Of a stretch of 64,000 bases of DNA, positions 35,790 through 48,289 are shown piece by piece. A model generated the notes under the pieces. That model saw only the letters and a list, made by a program, of their open reading frames with translations, was not told where the DNA came from and made no database searches. The stretch is from Saccopteryx bilineata. Taxonomy: Eukaryota > Chordata > Mammalia > Chiroptera > Emballonuridae. The position numbers were made by a program, and so were the translations under genes. Positions within the stretch are counted from its first letter, which is position 1; each line of letters begins with the position of its first letter. Location: NCBI RefSeq assembly GCF_036850765.1, contig NC_089490.1, positions 293,552,982 through 293,616,981 of the forward strand, written 5' to 3'.

Positions 35790-35975
35790 TCTTGTTTATT
35801 TAATATTATTTATTTTTCAAAGAACTCAGTGAAGTTGTTACCACTATTATTCTTGGTTTAGATATGAAGAACCTGAGGCACAGGGCACTGCGTAAGCTAA
35901 CAGATCTTCTGTGTGGTAGGTCTGCAGTGCAGCATCAGAATCTATGGTCTTAACCACACCATTGCATAGCCGCTG
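35790..35975 (-). repeat. MIR SINE, antisense
   Basis: Contains tatgaagaacctgaggcaca, a gtaggtctgcag-like region and tatggtcttaaccacacca, in the order of the MIR complement. Old and diverged. Confidence 0.75.
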
Positions 35976-35979
35976 AGTA

Positions 35980-36650
35980 TTGCCAATGCCCACCTATGCA
36001 CTTCAGACTTCATGTTACACATATTCCCTCTTGACCAAGGAGTTGGTGGCAGAAGTAGAAAGATGCTGACAGCTTCTCTCTCTCTCAGTGGTAATAATAC
36101 TTACAATGTTGAATTCCTGGGGTAGTAGATACAGTGGTACAAGCTGTTATTCTCCAGTCTTCATTTCCTAGTCATGACCAGTTTTGTGTTAAGATCTCTG
36201 TTGTCATTCTTGGAAACCAGCTACTGAATTATGTCCTCCAGCTCTCCTGAAAATTTTGTAAGCATATCCAATCCTTGAACAAATGTAATAAAAGGCATAA
36301 TCATATGAATTATCAGCTAGAGTTTCATTTATTACTTTTATTACTTTCAACCAGAAATACTAACAAAACTTGACTCATAATTTTTAAGGCATCTGTCTTA
36401 GAATGAAGAACTTTATGTATAGAAGAGTTAGATACTTTCCTTGAATTCCTTGTTCTAAATTGTGCCTGTTTATTTATAACAAGATGCCAACTAAGTCACA
36501 ACATACTTCTTATATTCAACTTCTTACTAACAGGAACTGAGGTGTCATTGTTGGAGTCAATTAAAACAGGAAGCCAAAATTAAAGTAACAGTCATGTCTA
36601 TAATTGTTTATCTTAATAGTATAAGAAAGAAGCTAAATAAAAAAATATGT
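35980..36650. other. No recognised feature
   Basis: Non-coding sequence; no repeat family assigned. Confidence 0.5.
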
Positions 36651-36653
36651 TAG

Positions 36654-36947
36654 CCCTGGCCGGTTGACTCAGCAGTAGAGCATCAGCCTGGTGTGCGGGG
36701 GACCCGGGTTCGATTCCCAGCCAGGGCACAAAGGGAGAAGCGCCCATTTGCTTCTCTACCACCCCCTCCTTCCTCTCTGTCTCTCTCTTCCCCTCCCGCA
36801 GCTGAGGTTCCATTGGAGCAAAGATGGCCCAGGCGCTGGGGATGGCTCCTTGGCCTCTGCCCCAGGCACTAGAGTGGCTCGGGAGCATGCGGGAGTCTGT
36901 CTGACTGTCTTTCCCCATTTCCAGCTTCAGAAAAATACAAAAAAAAA
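36654..36947 (+). repeat. tRNA-derived SINE (second type, intact promoter)
   Basis: The head ccctggccggttgactcagc and cagtagagc is A-box-like; gggttcgattccc at about 36706-36718 is an excellent B box. The body has gggagaagcgcccatttgc and ggagcaaagatggcc, with an A-rich tail. The head differs from the long-body type. This copy looks young. Confidence 0.9.
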
Positions 36948-37440
36948 TGTCAGCTGCCACAATGTTTCATTTTTCACCACTCCAGATACCAGACAAGGGT
37001 CAAGTACAAAAGCATATACAACGGGAGTTGTTTCACTGACAAGGGGTCTCTGAACAAAGAGCTGCTCTCATTTTATTGACCACAGGAGCCAGGAGAAGGG
37101 GTAGGGCAAGTCCGAAATTTGGAACATACAGAGGCAGAATAGAGAAAACAGTCTTCTTCAAACTTCTTCACAATAAGTAGGTCGTCACGGAGGTGCAAAC
37201 GCGTCCCTCTCTGAGGGGTCCTGACAAAGGGAGCTCCAAGGAGTTAGGAATGCAGATAGGCCTGAGAGCACAGCTTGTCAAGGTGGGGCCTGCTTCCTCC
37301 ACCGCAATACCCTTCTAAGACATTGGCTAGGGACTATGTCTGGTGTCAGGAGAGCTTTCTCTCATGAGGCCTTTGTCATTATCTATGGTTGGGTCTAAAA
37401 GACCTATATTAGTTTTCATTCAGAAACTGGGCTCCTCACA
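36948..37440 (-). repeat. ERV2-like solo LTR
   Basis: Read on the minus strand, this 493-bp segment starts TGTGAGGAGCCC, has AATAAA (plus-strand tttatt near 37072) followed by a GT/TC-rich end, and finishes CAGCTGACA. The size, TG...CA ends and signals fit an ERV2-class LTR. It abuts the SINE A-tail, and no target duplication is visible, so its left edge is uncertain. Confidence 0.55.
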
Positions 37441-37605
37441 TCACCTGTACTAGTTTGTTGGGGGTATCATAGAAAAGTATTGCACACTGCCATGTTTAAA
37501 CAACAGAAATTTATATACTTACATTTCTGGAGGGTAGAAGTATGAGATCAAGATGTCACAGGGCTGGTTTCCTCCTAGTCCTTTCTCCTTGGTTTGTAGG
37601 TGGTG
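37441..37605 (-). repeat. MLT1-like LTR fragment, antisense
   Basis: Contains tttaaacaacagaaattt, acatttctggagggtagaag and gagatcaagatgtcac, matching the complement of MLT1 LTR ends. It appears cut at its right edge. Confidence 0.55.
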
Positions 37606-38095
37606 ATAAGATTTAGGACATGCTACCCCAAATAATGGAGCACTGGTTATTGACTCTTCTAAGCTAAAGGAGACTACACAACAGTAGAAGCAAGAAGCTC
37701 ATTTTGACCTTCCTCTCAACCCTTCCCTCCAGTGGGTCATGCAACCCTCATGTGAGTGATGTGCTTCCTGTGCCCAGAAGAAAGGCAACTTTTTATCTAT
37801 GAAGCAAAGGGATATTGAGAAGAATTTGAACAAAACAAGTCTTGTTAAGTTTCTCCTAATTTATTGCACTTACCCCATACTCTTCCAACTATCATCTTCC
37901 TCTGCAACTGTTCACTCCTGAACAAGCCTAACATAGAAATACTCAGGTCTGTTTCTTCATATCCTCATTTCTTTATGAAAGCTTACGTCATGTAAAACTT
38001 CCATCAAATAAATTTATATCTTTTTTCTCCTGTTAATCTGTCTCTGTCAGTTTAATTTTGAGACCCAACCAGGGACCATAAAATGTTTGAAGAAC
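37606..38095 (+). repeat. Probable LTR-like repeat
   Basis: The sequence holds aagatttaggacatgctacc, an AATAAA-type signal (atcaaataaatttatatc near 38005) and the end phrase gtcagtttaattttgagacc. These look like an ERV LTR in plus orientation. The family was not identified. Confidence 0.4.
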
Positions 38096-38099
38096 ATGT

Positions 38100-40595
38100 T
38101 TGTTTTTTTTCCTGTGGAGATTTTGTCTGTTTGAGTTACAATTGCAAAACTCCGTACACCAAATGGCCTATAAACAACAAATATTACTATTTTTAATGCT
38201 TGCATAATATGTATATGATCAAATTAATACATGCGGCAGAATGAATATGACCAACATAAATAAAAGAGCTGAGGGAATTAGCAAGGGGAACATTTTACTT
38301 ACAATTCATAAAAGCTCAACTTATTAGTGTAGCCATAGTGAGACAGAAGCACCCAATGGTTCAAGATTTTAGAATTCATAAAAGGATGAAAGAAAAGGAA
38401 ACAGAAGAGGTGATAGCCTGTAAAGTCTGAAAATTAGAATTTTGAGATGTTAGATGTAGAATAACATAATAAAGAGGAATATGAGGTGTAGCAACTGGAA
38501 AAAGGTGGACAAATATGAGGAAGAAACCCAAACTTTGTTATGTTTCAATAATTTTTTGGGAGTAAAGAAGAATCAAAAACACCTATGCAACAGGATAAAC
38601 ACACTCAAATTCTTCTTAATGCCGCAATACATCCTTTGAAATATTGTAAGAAGTAGTATAGCACATTCTAGTGCAGGATTTGCCTTTCTTAAGGTTAAAT
38701 TACCAACTTCTTAAAAAAAATGAAGGCAATTATTTTTCAGAGTAGAGCATTTTTTGTATAGGTAGAGGATTTCATTTGTATGTTATTTTCAAGTTGTATT
38801 TATCAAAATATTTTAAAGCAGTAGATAATATGATTTAAAATGTGATCTGTATTAAATATCTCTGCACACACACACACAATATGTCACTTTTCAAGTAATA
38901 TATGTAAGTTTAGTGGAAACTGCTAATCAAATCATTCAAATATATTTCATTTTGTGTGTGTGTGTAAATGTTTGCTAAGTGTTTTGTTTTCCCATTTCTT
39001 TTCATGAATCTTTCCCATTCTAAAAAGCAAAGCACCTGTGTGAAACACAATGTTTCCTAGGGAATGATATGAACTCCCCCCAATAATTTCTTTTTTTAGT
39101 GCAAGACACAGATATTTTTTAGTGTCAATATGTTATATATAATATGTTATATATAGTTGTATATTATATACTACATATAATATTAAGATTAAGATTTTTG
39201 TTCATTGATGTTAAAGCTAAAGCTTCTTCTATTGCCTGCTGAGCTGAAAGCAATTGAATAAAATTAAAAATATATTACTTAAATAAAATTTAAATATTAA
39301 AAAAAGTTTTATGTATATCTTATTTTTATTGTGAACTATGTCACAAAATTGTTAATAACGATGTCATATTCAATTGGACCAAAAACAACAACATGTAAAA
39401 CAAATAAAATGGACAGTCACAGGTATTGGTTGCTACACTGCCACATAATCCTGCAGAAACTCTACTGTGCCAAGTAATGATTGTCCAATTCTGGACCATG
39501 TAAATCTTGGGGGGGTTTCTGGTGATATTCCATGGCAATGGAAGGGGAAGGCAGTGCTTGGAATAGTGGCTACTATGTTAACAATTGTAGATGTATTTGT
39601 ACATTTTAATATCTAGTAATACCAACACTAGGTATTGCAATATCTAATGCCTCCAGTATACTGGCTGCAAATAGCTGTGATATACTCTACAGTGTTAAAT
39701 TGATCTTGAATGAATATGAGATAAATAAGAGAAGAGAGATGAGATCACAGCTTTTATGGTGAAAGGTATATAAATTGTAACTAATAAGCTAAACATTTAA
39801 AAAAAATAAAATAAATAAGAAGAAAGATTTTTGAACCAGAAGGGGGATCCAAGAATGAGATGGACAAAAGATGCCAGTGCTTCAAGAGGTTAACATTTTT
39901 CCCATGTTTTAAACTTATGTTAGCTACATCTTGCCAGTTGATAACTCAGTCCTCACACCAGAAGGAACTTCATAGATCATTTGTGCCCAGGAACCCCGGC
40001 AGGCACACACTCACCCGTCACTGGAAGGATGAATTCCCACTGGAATAATCAAGCCCTTTTATTATTAAATTTGTAGAAATTTTATATTTCTGCATCTATA
40101 CCTCTCACCAAAGAGAGAGTAAAGCTTAGCCTCTGTTTTTTTCGTACCTGAAAGAACAGTGCAATACAAAAACCAACAACAAAACAAAAATAAAACAAAA
40201 TACTGGTAAACATTAAACAGTCATTATTCCTATTTTGTGATTTTTATATTTACTACCATGGTAAAAAAAAAAATAAAGCTATGAGGTAATCATATTTGTA
40301 CAAATGCATGAAGCTGAGAAAATATAGGGTAAAATGTTAAACTAACAAATAAAGAACCTGGAATTTAAATCTATGCATGATATCAATATTCATCCTTTTA
40401 ACTACTGTTATATAATGACTGAAGAATCATTGAATTAGAATATAAGCTCATTGATGAAGGTATATATTTAAAGACCTTGTACAATGCTTATAAATTTATA
40501 ACAATAATAATGAAAATACATTAATTTAATAGTAAAGAAATAACAATAGCAGGTACAACCACTTATACAATGTTCATAAACATTTTATATAGATT
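38100..40595. other. No confident feature
   Basis: Mostly AT-rich non-coding DNA. A weak MLT1-like trace lies at about 38140-38200 (aaatggcctataaacaacaa), and short CA/TG runs lie near 38865 and 38950. No gene is seen. Confidence 0.4.
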
Positions 40596-40599
40596 TTTG

Positions 40600-40765
40600 T
40601 ATGTATTACCATGTTTAATTCTAAGAAATATTCTGTTTGTTATATTGAATCCCATTTCACAGATGAGATAAAGGAGAATCAAAGGTGAAAACTAGGTAGA
40701 GTAGGTGGGAAATACCAGGATTTGAACATGTCCCAATTTAAATTCTATTATTTTTTCACTGTTTA
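40600..40765 (-). repeat. MIR SINE, antisense
   Basis: Phrases atcccatttcacagatgaga, ggtgaaaactaggtagag and ccaggatttgaacatg follow the MIR complement. Old copy. Confidence 0.7.
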
Positions 40766-40769
40766 ACAC

Positions 40770-41660
40770 AAATACAAAAATAGAGTAAAAACTCAATAAA
40801 ACCTTTTTTAAATTGTTAGGTTTCCAAAACGAAGTAAGCCAATTTATTGAAAATTAATCACACGTAGTTTGTTTTGTTTGGCGTTGGCAAATTTATACTC
40901 AGAGGCTAATTTTCTCTTTGCCAGCCATTTATTTAACACTGGTTTACTGTGGCATTTTAATAATTTTATAATCCAATAGCATACAGGTAATATAACATAT
41001 TCCAAACAAGTGATTGATTAATGATACTATTATTTCAGGCAAGGAAAAATAAAAGGAATAATGTCCAAATTTAAACAAAGTTTTACCTTCTTATGATTTA
41101 AATTTCTTGGAGTGATTGGATAACCAAACATAAGCTGACTTCCAGCGTCCAGCACAGAAATAGAAGTCCTTGATTGCTCCAGCACTTTTCTAGAGAATAA
41201 ATGCTCAGTGTTATTGAGCAGGCACATGTGTGTGCACAGGGTTATCACTCCAGGGACCTCTGGAAGGGTTACCACAACTGCTGACCAGAGTCACCTTGAC
41301 CACAACAGGAATAAGGCTCTCATGCTCTTCAGAGAGCTATTTAAGTTAGCAAAGTGTGCCTCTGCCAGACCATAATTCTGAGATCATCTTCATGAACTCT
41401 GAATATATACAGTGTAAATATCCCCTCTCCATAGTTGCTTCTCTGCATGTTTTTATTGATAAGCCCCTAGCAGTGTACTTCATCACCTGATCCACTTGAG
41501 TGCTTGTGAATCAACTATAGATATGGGATGGTGATGTCTGACACAACTTACTTCATACTTATATCAAAACAACTTTACTTCTAAAAACAATTTATTTCTT
41601 TGTAACAAACAAGTGGATTAAAAAAACTTCACTGAAGTCATAAAATAATAAATTTAAAAT
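40770..41660. other. No recognised feature
   Basis: Non-coding; the open frame at 41030-41275 on the minus strand has no domain. Confidence 0.5.
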
Positions 41661-41670
41661 CATTCTAAAC

Positions 41671-44481
41671 CAGTGTTTCCCAACCTTTTTTGTGCCATGC
41701 CCCACCTTAACCTTTCTAAAATTTTTATGTCCCCCCATGTAACATACATAATTTTTAACATTAAAAAATTGATTTGTTCACTTAATAAACATAAATGATA
41801 GGTTCTAGGAAGAATCACTATGAAATTGTTAACAAAACACAGTAAGTAAAATTTCAAAACATATAATGAAAAACAGAAATTTAAATTCCAAATAATTTTA
41901 ATACAGATTTTTCTATATTAATTTATTATTTTAATTTAGTGTGATCCTTGCGCTTGATGCTTGCTGCACAGAGATTTTATATTAGGTTCCAATTTGGTTA
42001 GCTTTAGTCTCAAGTCTCCACGTTGTGTTATATCCAGCCGATTTCTTTTTATTATCAGTAAATCATTTACAGCACTAAATCCACATTCAGCTAAAAATGA
42101 AGGTGGAAACGGTAGCAATAGTTTTCTTGCACATTTGGTTGAATTTGGGTATTTGATTTCTGTTTCCTCACAAAGCCATGCCATCGCTCCTTTAATATTA
42201 AATAAAGCTTTAACTGACTCATCATTTTGCAATTCTGCAAGTTCTTCTTGATACTGCATATTTGATATATCAGACAAATCGACTAATATTGGCTGCATCA
42301 TCCATGTTGGGAAATCAATTTGTTTTAAATCAGAAAATCTTTCTTTTAAGTCAGCCGAAAGAATAGTCAAATGATTGACAATAACAAGTAAAGCGGCATC
42401 AGTTACTTCACATTTTTGGAGCCAATGAAACTGTTTAAAGTTTTTGTTGCTAATATGTTTCTGACATAACTCAATATTGGTAATGAAACCAAATATCTTT
42501 GCTTTTGCATCCACAAGAGTTTTATTTGTTCCTTGAAGTTGCTTATTTAATATATTTAGTTTTTCAAAGATATCGGCTAAATAACTCACAAATGCTTTAC
42601 CATCTATTGTTAACAGATACTTCATTTCAGGTTTGTCGCTTAAAAAATCACTAAGAGTATCAAACAGTTCCATAAATCTTTTCAAACAGTTTCTTTTGGA
42701 TAGCCATCTTACTTCAGTATGAAGTAAAAGTCTCACATGGTCTTCATTTTGTTCTTCACAAAATAGCTTGAAAAGATGCTCACATTTGGCACTAGCTTTA
42801 ATAGCATTAACACACTTTATTACTGTATGTAATACTTCATTCAGAACAGGCGAGATGTTTTTAGCTACCAAGTTTTCCCTATGAATAACACAATGCACAA
42901 GAATCATTTCTGGATTCGCATCTTTCATCCATTTTAAGCAGCCATTTTTCTTGCCCATGATATTGGGAGCATCATCTGCAGCACAAGATGTTATATTTTT
43001 CATTGGTATATCATTGACATCTAAGTAGTTTTTTAGCTTATTATATATATCTTTGGAGGTAGTGGTGCTTTCTAATCTTTTACAGAACAACATTTCTTCA
43101 GCAAAATGTCCTTTATCAATATCTTACGTAAGTTATCAATACTGCCCCACTGTCTCTCAAAGTTGATTCATCCATTTGCAAGGAGAATTTTCTTGTTTTC
43201 AGCTTTTCAATAAGTTGTTTTTCAATATCCTCACTCATTTCGTCTATTCTTCTGCTAACAGAATTGTTACTGAGTGGCATAGCTTTTATATCTTTGTCAT
43301 CTTTTTCAAGAACCGTTTTAAGAAATGCTGATATTGATGGTTTTATTAAATTCTCTCCTATAGTGTGATTTTCTCCAGTTTTAGCGATGAATAAAGAAAT
43401 TTGATAACTAGCCTCAAGAACACGATTATTGAAGTATGAGCAGTAAATAGAGACTTTAATGTTCTTTTTTCAAAATTTTTCTTTAAAGTTTTAAAGTAAC
43501 TCAAATCTGAATTAATATGAGCACTATGTTTCACCTTCAAATGGGCCTCAAGACGACCTCGTTTCATTGATTCGTTGGTCAAGCATTACTGGCATAAAAG
43601 ACAAAAAGGAATCCGCTCATCGTGAACAGCGGGTATGAACCCAAATTTTAAATATTCCTCTGAATATTGATGAATTTTTTTCTTGCTTGCACCACTCATT
43701 TTACTATGGGCTATAATAAAAATAAGATCAATTAAAAACTAATATTAAAATATGTTAAAATATATTCAATATGACATAGAGTAAACGTATACTAAAAATT
43801 CATATTTATTTAAATGTATATAACACATTTACTACACTACCACCGCAAATCAAAAGGTATCTATATTTTTTCCACTTGACAAAATTTTCTGGAAAGGTAT
43901 GCTTCTAAAATTAAAATTGTCGTGCATGCACTATTATAGCCCCAATATTGCTTTCTAGCCCCGATGCAAGAAGTACTTAATAAAGAGTTTAATATTGATA
44001 AAAATAAAATCAAATACCAATTATATCTATGCAATATATATGTATATTTATTAAATCAACAAGCTTTTACAACAGTTTTGACTGACACTTATTTCAAATT
44101 AACACCAACTGAATGATGTGAAACACTACAGAAGTTGCGATGGGCCAATTAGGTGAGAATAACTGCCTTGTTTAGTGAGTTTTTAAAACGTCCGGGGTTC
44201 CCTGTGGCAGATGGCATGCTCCGCGGTGAACCCAGGACGAAGTTTACTTGACGACGCCAATCACTCAGTTGATATTTTGGTCTCGTCAAATGAAATTATA
44301 CTTAATAATTATTTACCGCAGTTATTTAAGAATTGCATTTTTTGTTAAATTTGGCACCGATATCTAGCATTGCATTTAAATGGCCCGGGGCAAAAGTTAA
44401 AGTCGTGTCAAGTCCATTTTCAAATTGCCCCACATAACTATCAAATTATGTGGGGCGTGGGCCCCACTTTGGGAAACACTG
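41671..44481 (-). mobile_element. hAT transposon, Buster-type, complete but inactive
   Basis: 2811 bp with inverted ends: left cagtgtttcccaacc, right the complement ending tttgggaaacactg. A perfect 8-bp duplication ttctaaac lies at 41663-41670 and 44482-44489, and its central TA fits the nnnTAnnn pattern of the Buster group. The transposase gene lies inside on the minus strand. About 370 bp before the gene start contain a CpG-bearing stretch (44190-44260) that may hold the promoter. Confidence 0.95.
41936..43699 (-). pseudogene. hAT transposase (BED finger, RNase H-like, dimerisation)
   Basis: The start is an ATG at 43699. The reading passes a CLLC half of a BED-type zinc finger, meets a TAA (43586-43588), and continues in frame with the HLKVKH half to 43358. 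Frames shift in 43094-43358. From 43093 to 41936, 385 codons stay open and hold the RNase H-like core (CAADDAPNIMG, then VHCVIHRENL, then LLHTEVRWLSKRNCL) and the C-terminal hAT dimerisation region (LAECGFSAVNDLLIIKRNRL). At least one stop and one frameshift make it inactive. Host genes such as ZBED/SCAND3-type genes come from related transposases, but nothing here shows exaptation. Confidence 0.92.
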
Positions 44482-44489
44482 TTCTAAAC

Positions 44490-45960
44490 TAACACACAAC
44501 AAAATGTTATATTTTAATGATTTCATTGTATAAATTTATATTGAAAATACTTGAAAAATACATGACACAATATTAAAATTGAGATTATGTCCAAATACTC
44601 AGCCCTCTGCTTAATGAGAAGCAATTCAATAATTTTTTACAGCAAACATTTACTATACAATATATGCTATGAAAAAGGCACATATTATGTTTACCAAAAC
44701 AGAAATCTTTGTGATTATGTAGGTTTTTGTGTCATTTACACTGTAAGAATGCAATCAGATTATAGTTAAATAATGTGTTTTGTATCTGTATGTTTTGGTA
44801 TTGTAAATAGCAGAAAAATTTGAAAGAGCAATAAATCGACATCAAGTCAGTGTACAAACACTTGGTGTTTAGTGGTATCTATTATAAAGTCTAAATCTAT
44901 TTCTTTGCCAGTTAATAGCTTTCCCCAGAGCAGACAGGAGAAACAAAGCCTATTGGGTGTTTATGTGCATTTAAAGATAGTATAATTCATTATACTCTGC
45001 AGGTGTTTTCCCTCAAGATACTTTCTTATTAACAAAAACCATTGTTTGCCAAGAGAATATTTTAAATAAGAGGGTAAGTGGATGATAATCCTGGAAAGGG
45101 CAGAATAAGTTAACTATAATGTGCTCAACTCTGTAGTTAACCCGGTTTTCAAAATGTCAGTTTTAATGATGTGACATCAGCCTAGAATAAATTTTGGGAA
45201 GGGAAAAAGTAATTTCCTGGTTTCAAAATAAACTGAAATTATAACATTTAGATGCATGCCTGGTAACTGTGGGCATTAGCTTGGCAGTGGTATATAAAGA
45301 ATTTGATTTTAAAGGTATATGAAAATTCTGCATTTGGCCCTATTTTCTCCACTGTAACTTACTTCAATTGGTGACTGATTATCAATCATACCAAATGGCA
45401 TTTCTGTACTCTTCTAAAACAGAAGGGGCATTAAAATTGTAGAAAATAAACAAACACCATAAAATGATTGGCTATCATCATCAAGTTTAATTGTTTCTAT
45501 AATATCAGAGTTCTTGGATTCCATTAATTCACAAAAGAACCCAAAAACTTTCTGGTCTAACAGAATCAGAGCCAAATAAGACCACCTGTTGACCTTAAAC
45601 CAATAGTGAGAAATTTTTCCAGTGTAATGGTTATATTCCAGAACAACCAAAAATAGCAATTCAAAATATATGGTCTAATGGCAAAACACAGAAACAAGGC
45701 AGAGAAATAGCTTTTATGTATTTGAAAAAGGTTATTGTAAATGAAGAGTCACTGGAGAAAAATAAATTGAAGTGCAATGACTTTACTGTCTGAGTTATGG
45801 CAGTATCCCATTGGCTGAGCTGTTACTAGGCAAAGAGGAATCTGTGCTTTTCTCTGTTGAGGTTGAAAAGTAGCATCATCCTATGGGAGTTGTAGATGTG
45901 TTTTCCTGTTAGGGTTAGTAGTGTGGATTGACTGATGAGTGCTTAATAGTTCTCTCTTCT
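44490..45960. other. No recognised feature
   Basis: Non-coding AT-rich DNA. Open frames at 44587-44769 (plus) and 45414-45659 (minus) lack any recognisable domain. Confidence 0.5.
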
Positions 45961-45964
45961 AATC

Positions 45965-46108
45965 TCTGGACTCCATTTTATTTATTTATTTTTAAAAACT
46001 CTTTTGAACTTATTGGGGTGACATTGGTTAATAACATTATGTAGGTTTCAGGTGCACAGTTTCACAACACATTGTCTCTATATTGTATTGTATGTTCACC
46101 ACCCCAAG
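45965..46108 (-). repeat. L1 3' end, antisense
   Basis: The run cttattggggtgacattgg, ttaataacattatgtagg, ttcaggtgcacag and tgtatgttcaccacccc is the complement of a mammalian L1 3' UTR. Confidence 0.7.
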
Positions 46109-46622
46109 TGGTGGATAGTAGTCGCTGCCATCATGGCCATTCACATACAGGTTTTCATTAGATTTGGGCAGCTGGTAAAGAAATAATGAAATCAAAGAAT
46201 GGTGGGCTATTCCTTTATTAAAGTCTTGCACCATCTGAGAAGCACACACACAGGGCTCCCAAAGCCACTGACACATTCTCCAGTTTCACAACCAGGAGAA
46301 TCTTCTCTGGATTCTCCTAGAATCAAAGGCCCCACCAGTCTCAGCAGAGCTCACAAGAGCCCCTCTGCTCTGGTTCCTCATCTACACACCTTGTCTTTCC
46401 TGCACAAACTGGCTTTTTCAGCACTCTGCTTTCTCTCTGCTCTCCCTCTGCCAACTTGGCCTCTTTCTCTGCCTCTTCTCCTTCTCTCCTTTTCAAAACT
46501 TTCCAGTGTAAAAACATCTCCTACAGCAAACATTAGCAAGACAATGGCCCTTATCAAGCAGGAAGGTAATTTGTAATTTCACAGATCACATACCTGGCAC
46601 TGCCCAGCGCCATTTTTTAACA
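46109..46622 (-). repeat. LTR related to 47346-48043, antisense
   Basis: On the minus strand it starts TGTTAAAAAATGGCGCTGG and has an AATAAA signal in gactttaataaaggaatagcc, both with counterparts in the solo LTR at 47346-48043. The middle (plus strand: gcacaaactggctttttcag, gccaacttggcc) also matches. It abuts an L1 3' fragment. No exact target duplication was found. Confidence 0.65.
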
Positions 46623-46624
46623 CT

Positions 46625-47222
46625 AAAGGTGAGCAAACTCAAAAAATACAAATTTTACAAACTCATTTGCTCAACACCAAATCAACTCTCCTTCCATCAT
46701 TACTTACCCCTCAGACTTGATTTTAAATGTGATTTGTTTTTTCATTTTTACAAACCTAACTATGGAGACTCATATGACATAAAAAATTCAGAATAAAACT
46801 GACATTAGATATTTTAGATGTAATTGAATAGAAATATTTGTAGCATAAGCTTTGTAAAGAATACACTCCATTTATTTTCATCTTTGTAGTTCCATTTCCA
46901 GTACTTTCTCTATTTTCTTTCTTATTTAGTAAACATTTATGTTATTTGCCTTATCCCAGATGCTTTGCTCAATTTGAGGAATGCAATTAATTTAAACATG
47001 CCTGTTCAAGGAATTTCTTATGACAATACAAGACAATAATAGCAATGTACAACCTTCTCTGAAAATCGATGTGGTAAAAAATTGGAATGTCCTAAGAGAT
47101 AAAAATCATGAAGATGTCTTTTGTTATGCAAATAAGGTGACTTTAGGACCTCGGCTAAAAATGAGGATAAGTTACCAGGGGATCCATTTTAGTGGTTAGA
47201 GAAATAAACCTTTTATTGCCAT
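46625..47222. other. No recognised feature
   Basis: Non-coding stretch; a weak L2-like phrase near 46925-46975 is not enough for a call. Confidence 0.45.
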
Positions 47223-47224
47223 TT

Positions 47225-48275
47225 TTTCTTTTTTAATTTTTTTTCAGGGACAGAGAGAGAGAGTCAGAGAGAGGGATAGATAGGGACACACAGACAGTAA
47301 CGGAGAGAGATGAGAAGCATCAATCTCAGTTTTTCGTTGCAACACTGTAGGGCAGATAAATTATATTATGCTCACTTTGTTAAAGACGGCGCTGCCCACG
47401 AGGTGGCCGTCGCCCAGGTGATATTAATGTGTGTTGAGAATCCTTGTAGCCTGGGGCTTGGTTTTGGGATTAAGCCTTTCCTACCCTTTTTGATGTGGGG
47501 TGGCACAATCCAATCATGCCTCAGAGAAGTGACTTTGTATTAGAGACTTCCCTATTTTGTATATTGGATTAGAGGTTGTGAAGCTACAATATAAAATGGG
47601 GGCAGAACTAGAGTTTGCTCTCTTGGTTTCTGGGATGATTAGCATGAGAGAGCAGAGGGAGCAGAGCAGAGAGCAGAAAGAGGCCATGTGGCCAGGAGAA
47701 GCAGCCAAGATGGCGGAGTATTGAGTGAGAAGCCAGTTTGTGCAGAGTTTGTATCTGGGATAAGGAAGGAGATGGGGAATTGAGGAGAATAAGGCTAGTG
47801 AGCTAGAAACCTTTGATTCTAGGAAACTCGGATAAGTCAGTGGCTTTGTGAGCACTGAATGTGAGTGGGTTTTGGAGCCCAGTGTATGTTTTTACTTGCC
47901 CACCGGGTGCAAGCTAGGATTAAAGAAAATGGCCTATCAGTTTTTGGCTCCATTGTTTCTTTACCGACTGTCCGAGTCCAATGTGAACCTGCATGAGCCG
48001 GGCTTCTATGATAGTGGCCCTGGCCTTAGATACTGGCTTTACAAACACCTTAGTTGTTCATTGATTGCTTTCTCATATGTGCCTTGACCGCGGGCCTTCA
48101 GCAGACCGAGTAACCCCTTGCTGGAGCCAGCAACCTTGGGTCCAAGCTGGCAAGCTTTTTGCTCAAGCCAGATGAACCCGCCCTCAAGCTGGCAACCTCG
48201 GGGTCTCGAACCTGTGTCCTCCGCATCCCAGTCCGATGCTCTATCCACTGCACCACCGCCTGGTCAGGCAAGAAT
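47225..48275 (-). repeat. tRNA-derived SINE split by a solo LTR
   Basis: The SINE tail half (47225-47345, gacagagagagagagtcag, aagcatcaatctcag) and head half (48044-48275, caccttagttgttcattgat to gctctatccactgcacc) join across the LTR at 47346-48043. A likely but imperfect target repeat accttttattgcc / accttttagtccc lies at about 47208 and 48278. Confidence 0.88.
47346..48043 (+). repeat. Solo LTR inside a SINE
   Basis: 698 bp from TGTAGGGCAG to GGCTTTACA with a perfect 5-bp duplication aacac at 47341-47345 and 48044-48048. It has a TATA-like aatataaaatgggg (about 47590), ccaagatggcgg (a YY1-type site) near 47705, and a polyadenylation region aggattaaagaaaatgg near 47915. It is the best-preserved of three related LTRs in the window and is younger than the SINE it entered. 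Confidence 0.92.
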
Positions 48276-48289
48276 TAGACCTTTTAGTC

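Noticed and set aside
36654..36730. A possible tRNA gene, with strong A- and B-box-like sequences
   Set aside because: It does not fold as a full tRNA and continues into a SINE body and A-rich tail.
41936..43093. A domesticated ZBED-type host gene
   Set aside because: It sits inside intact transposon ends with a target duplication, and the N-terminal part has a stop and a frameshift.
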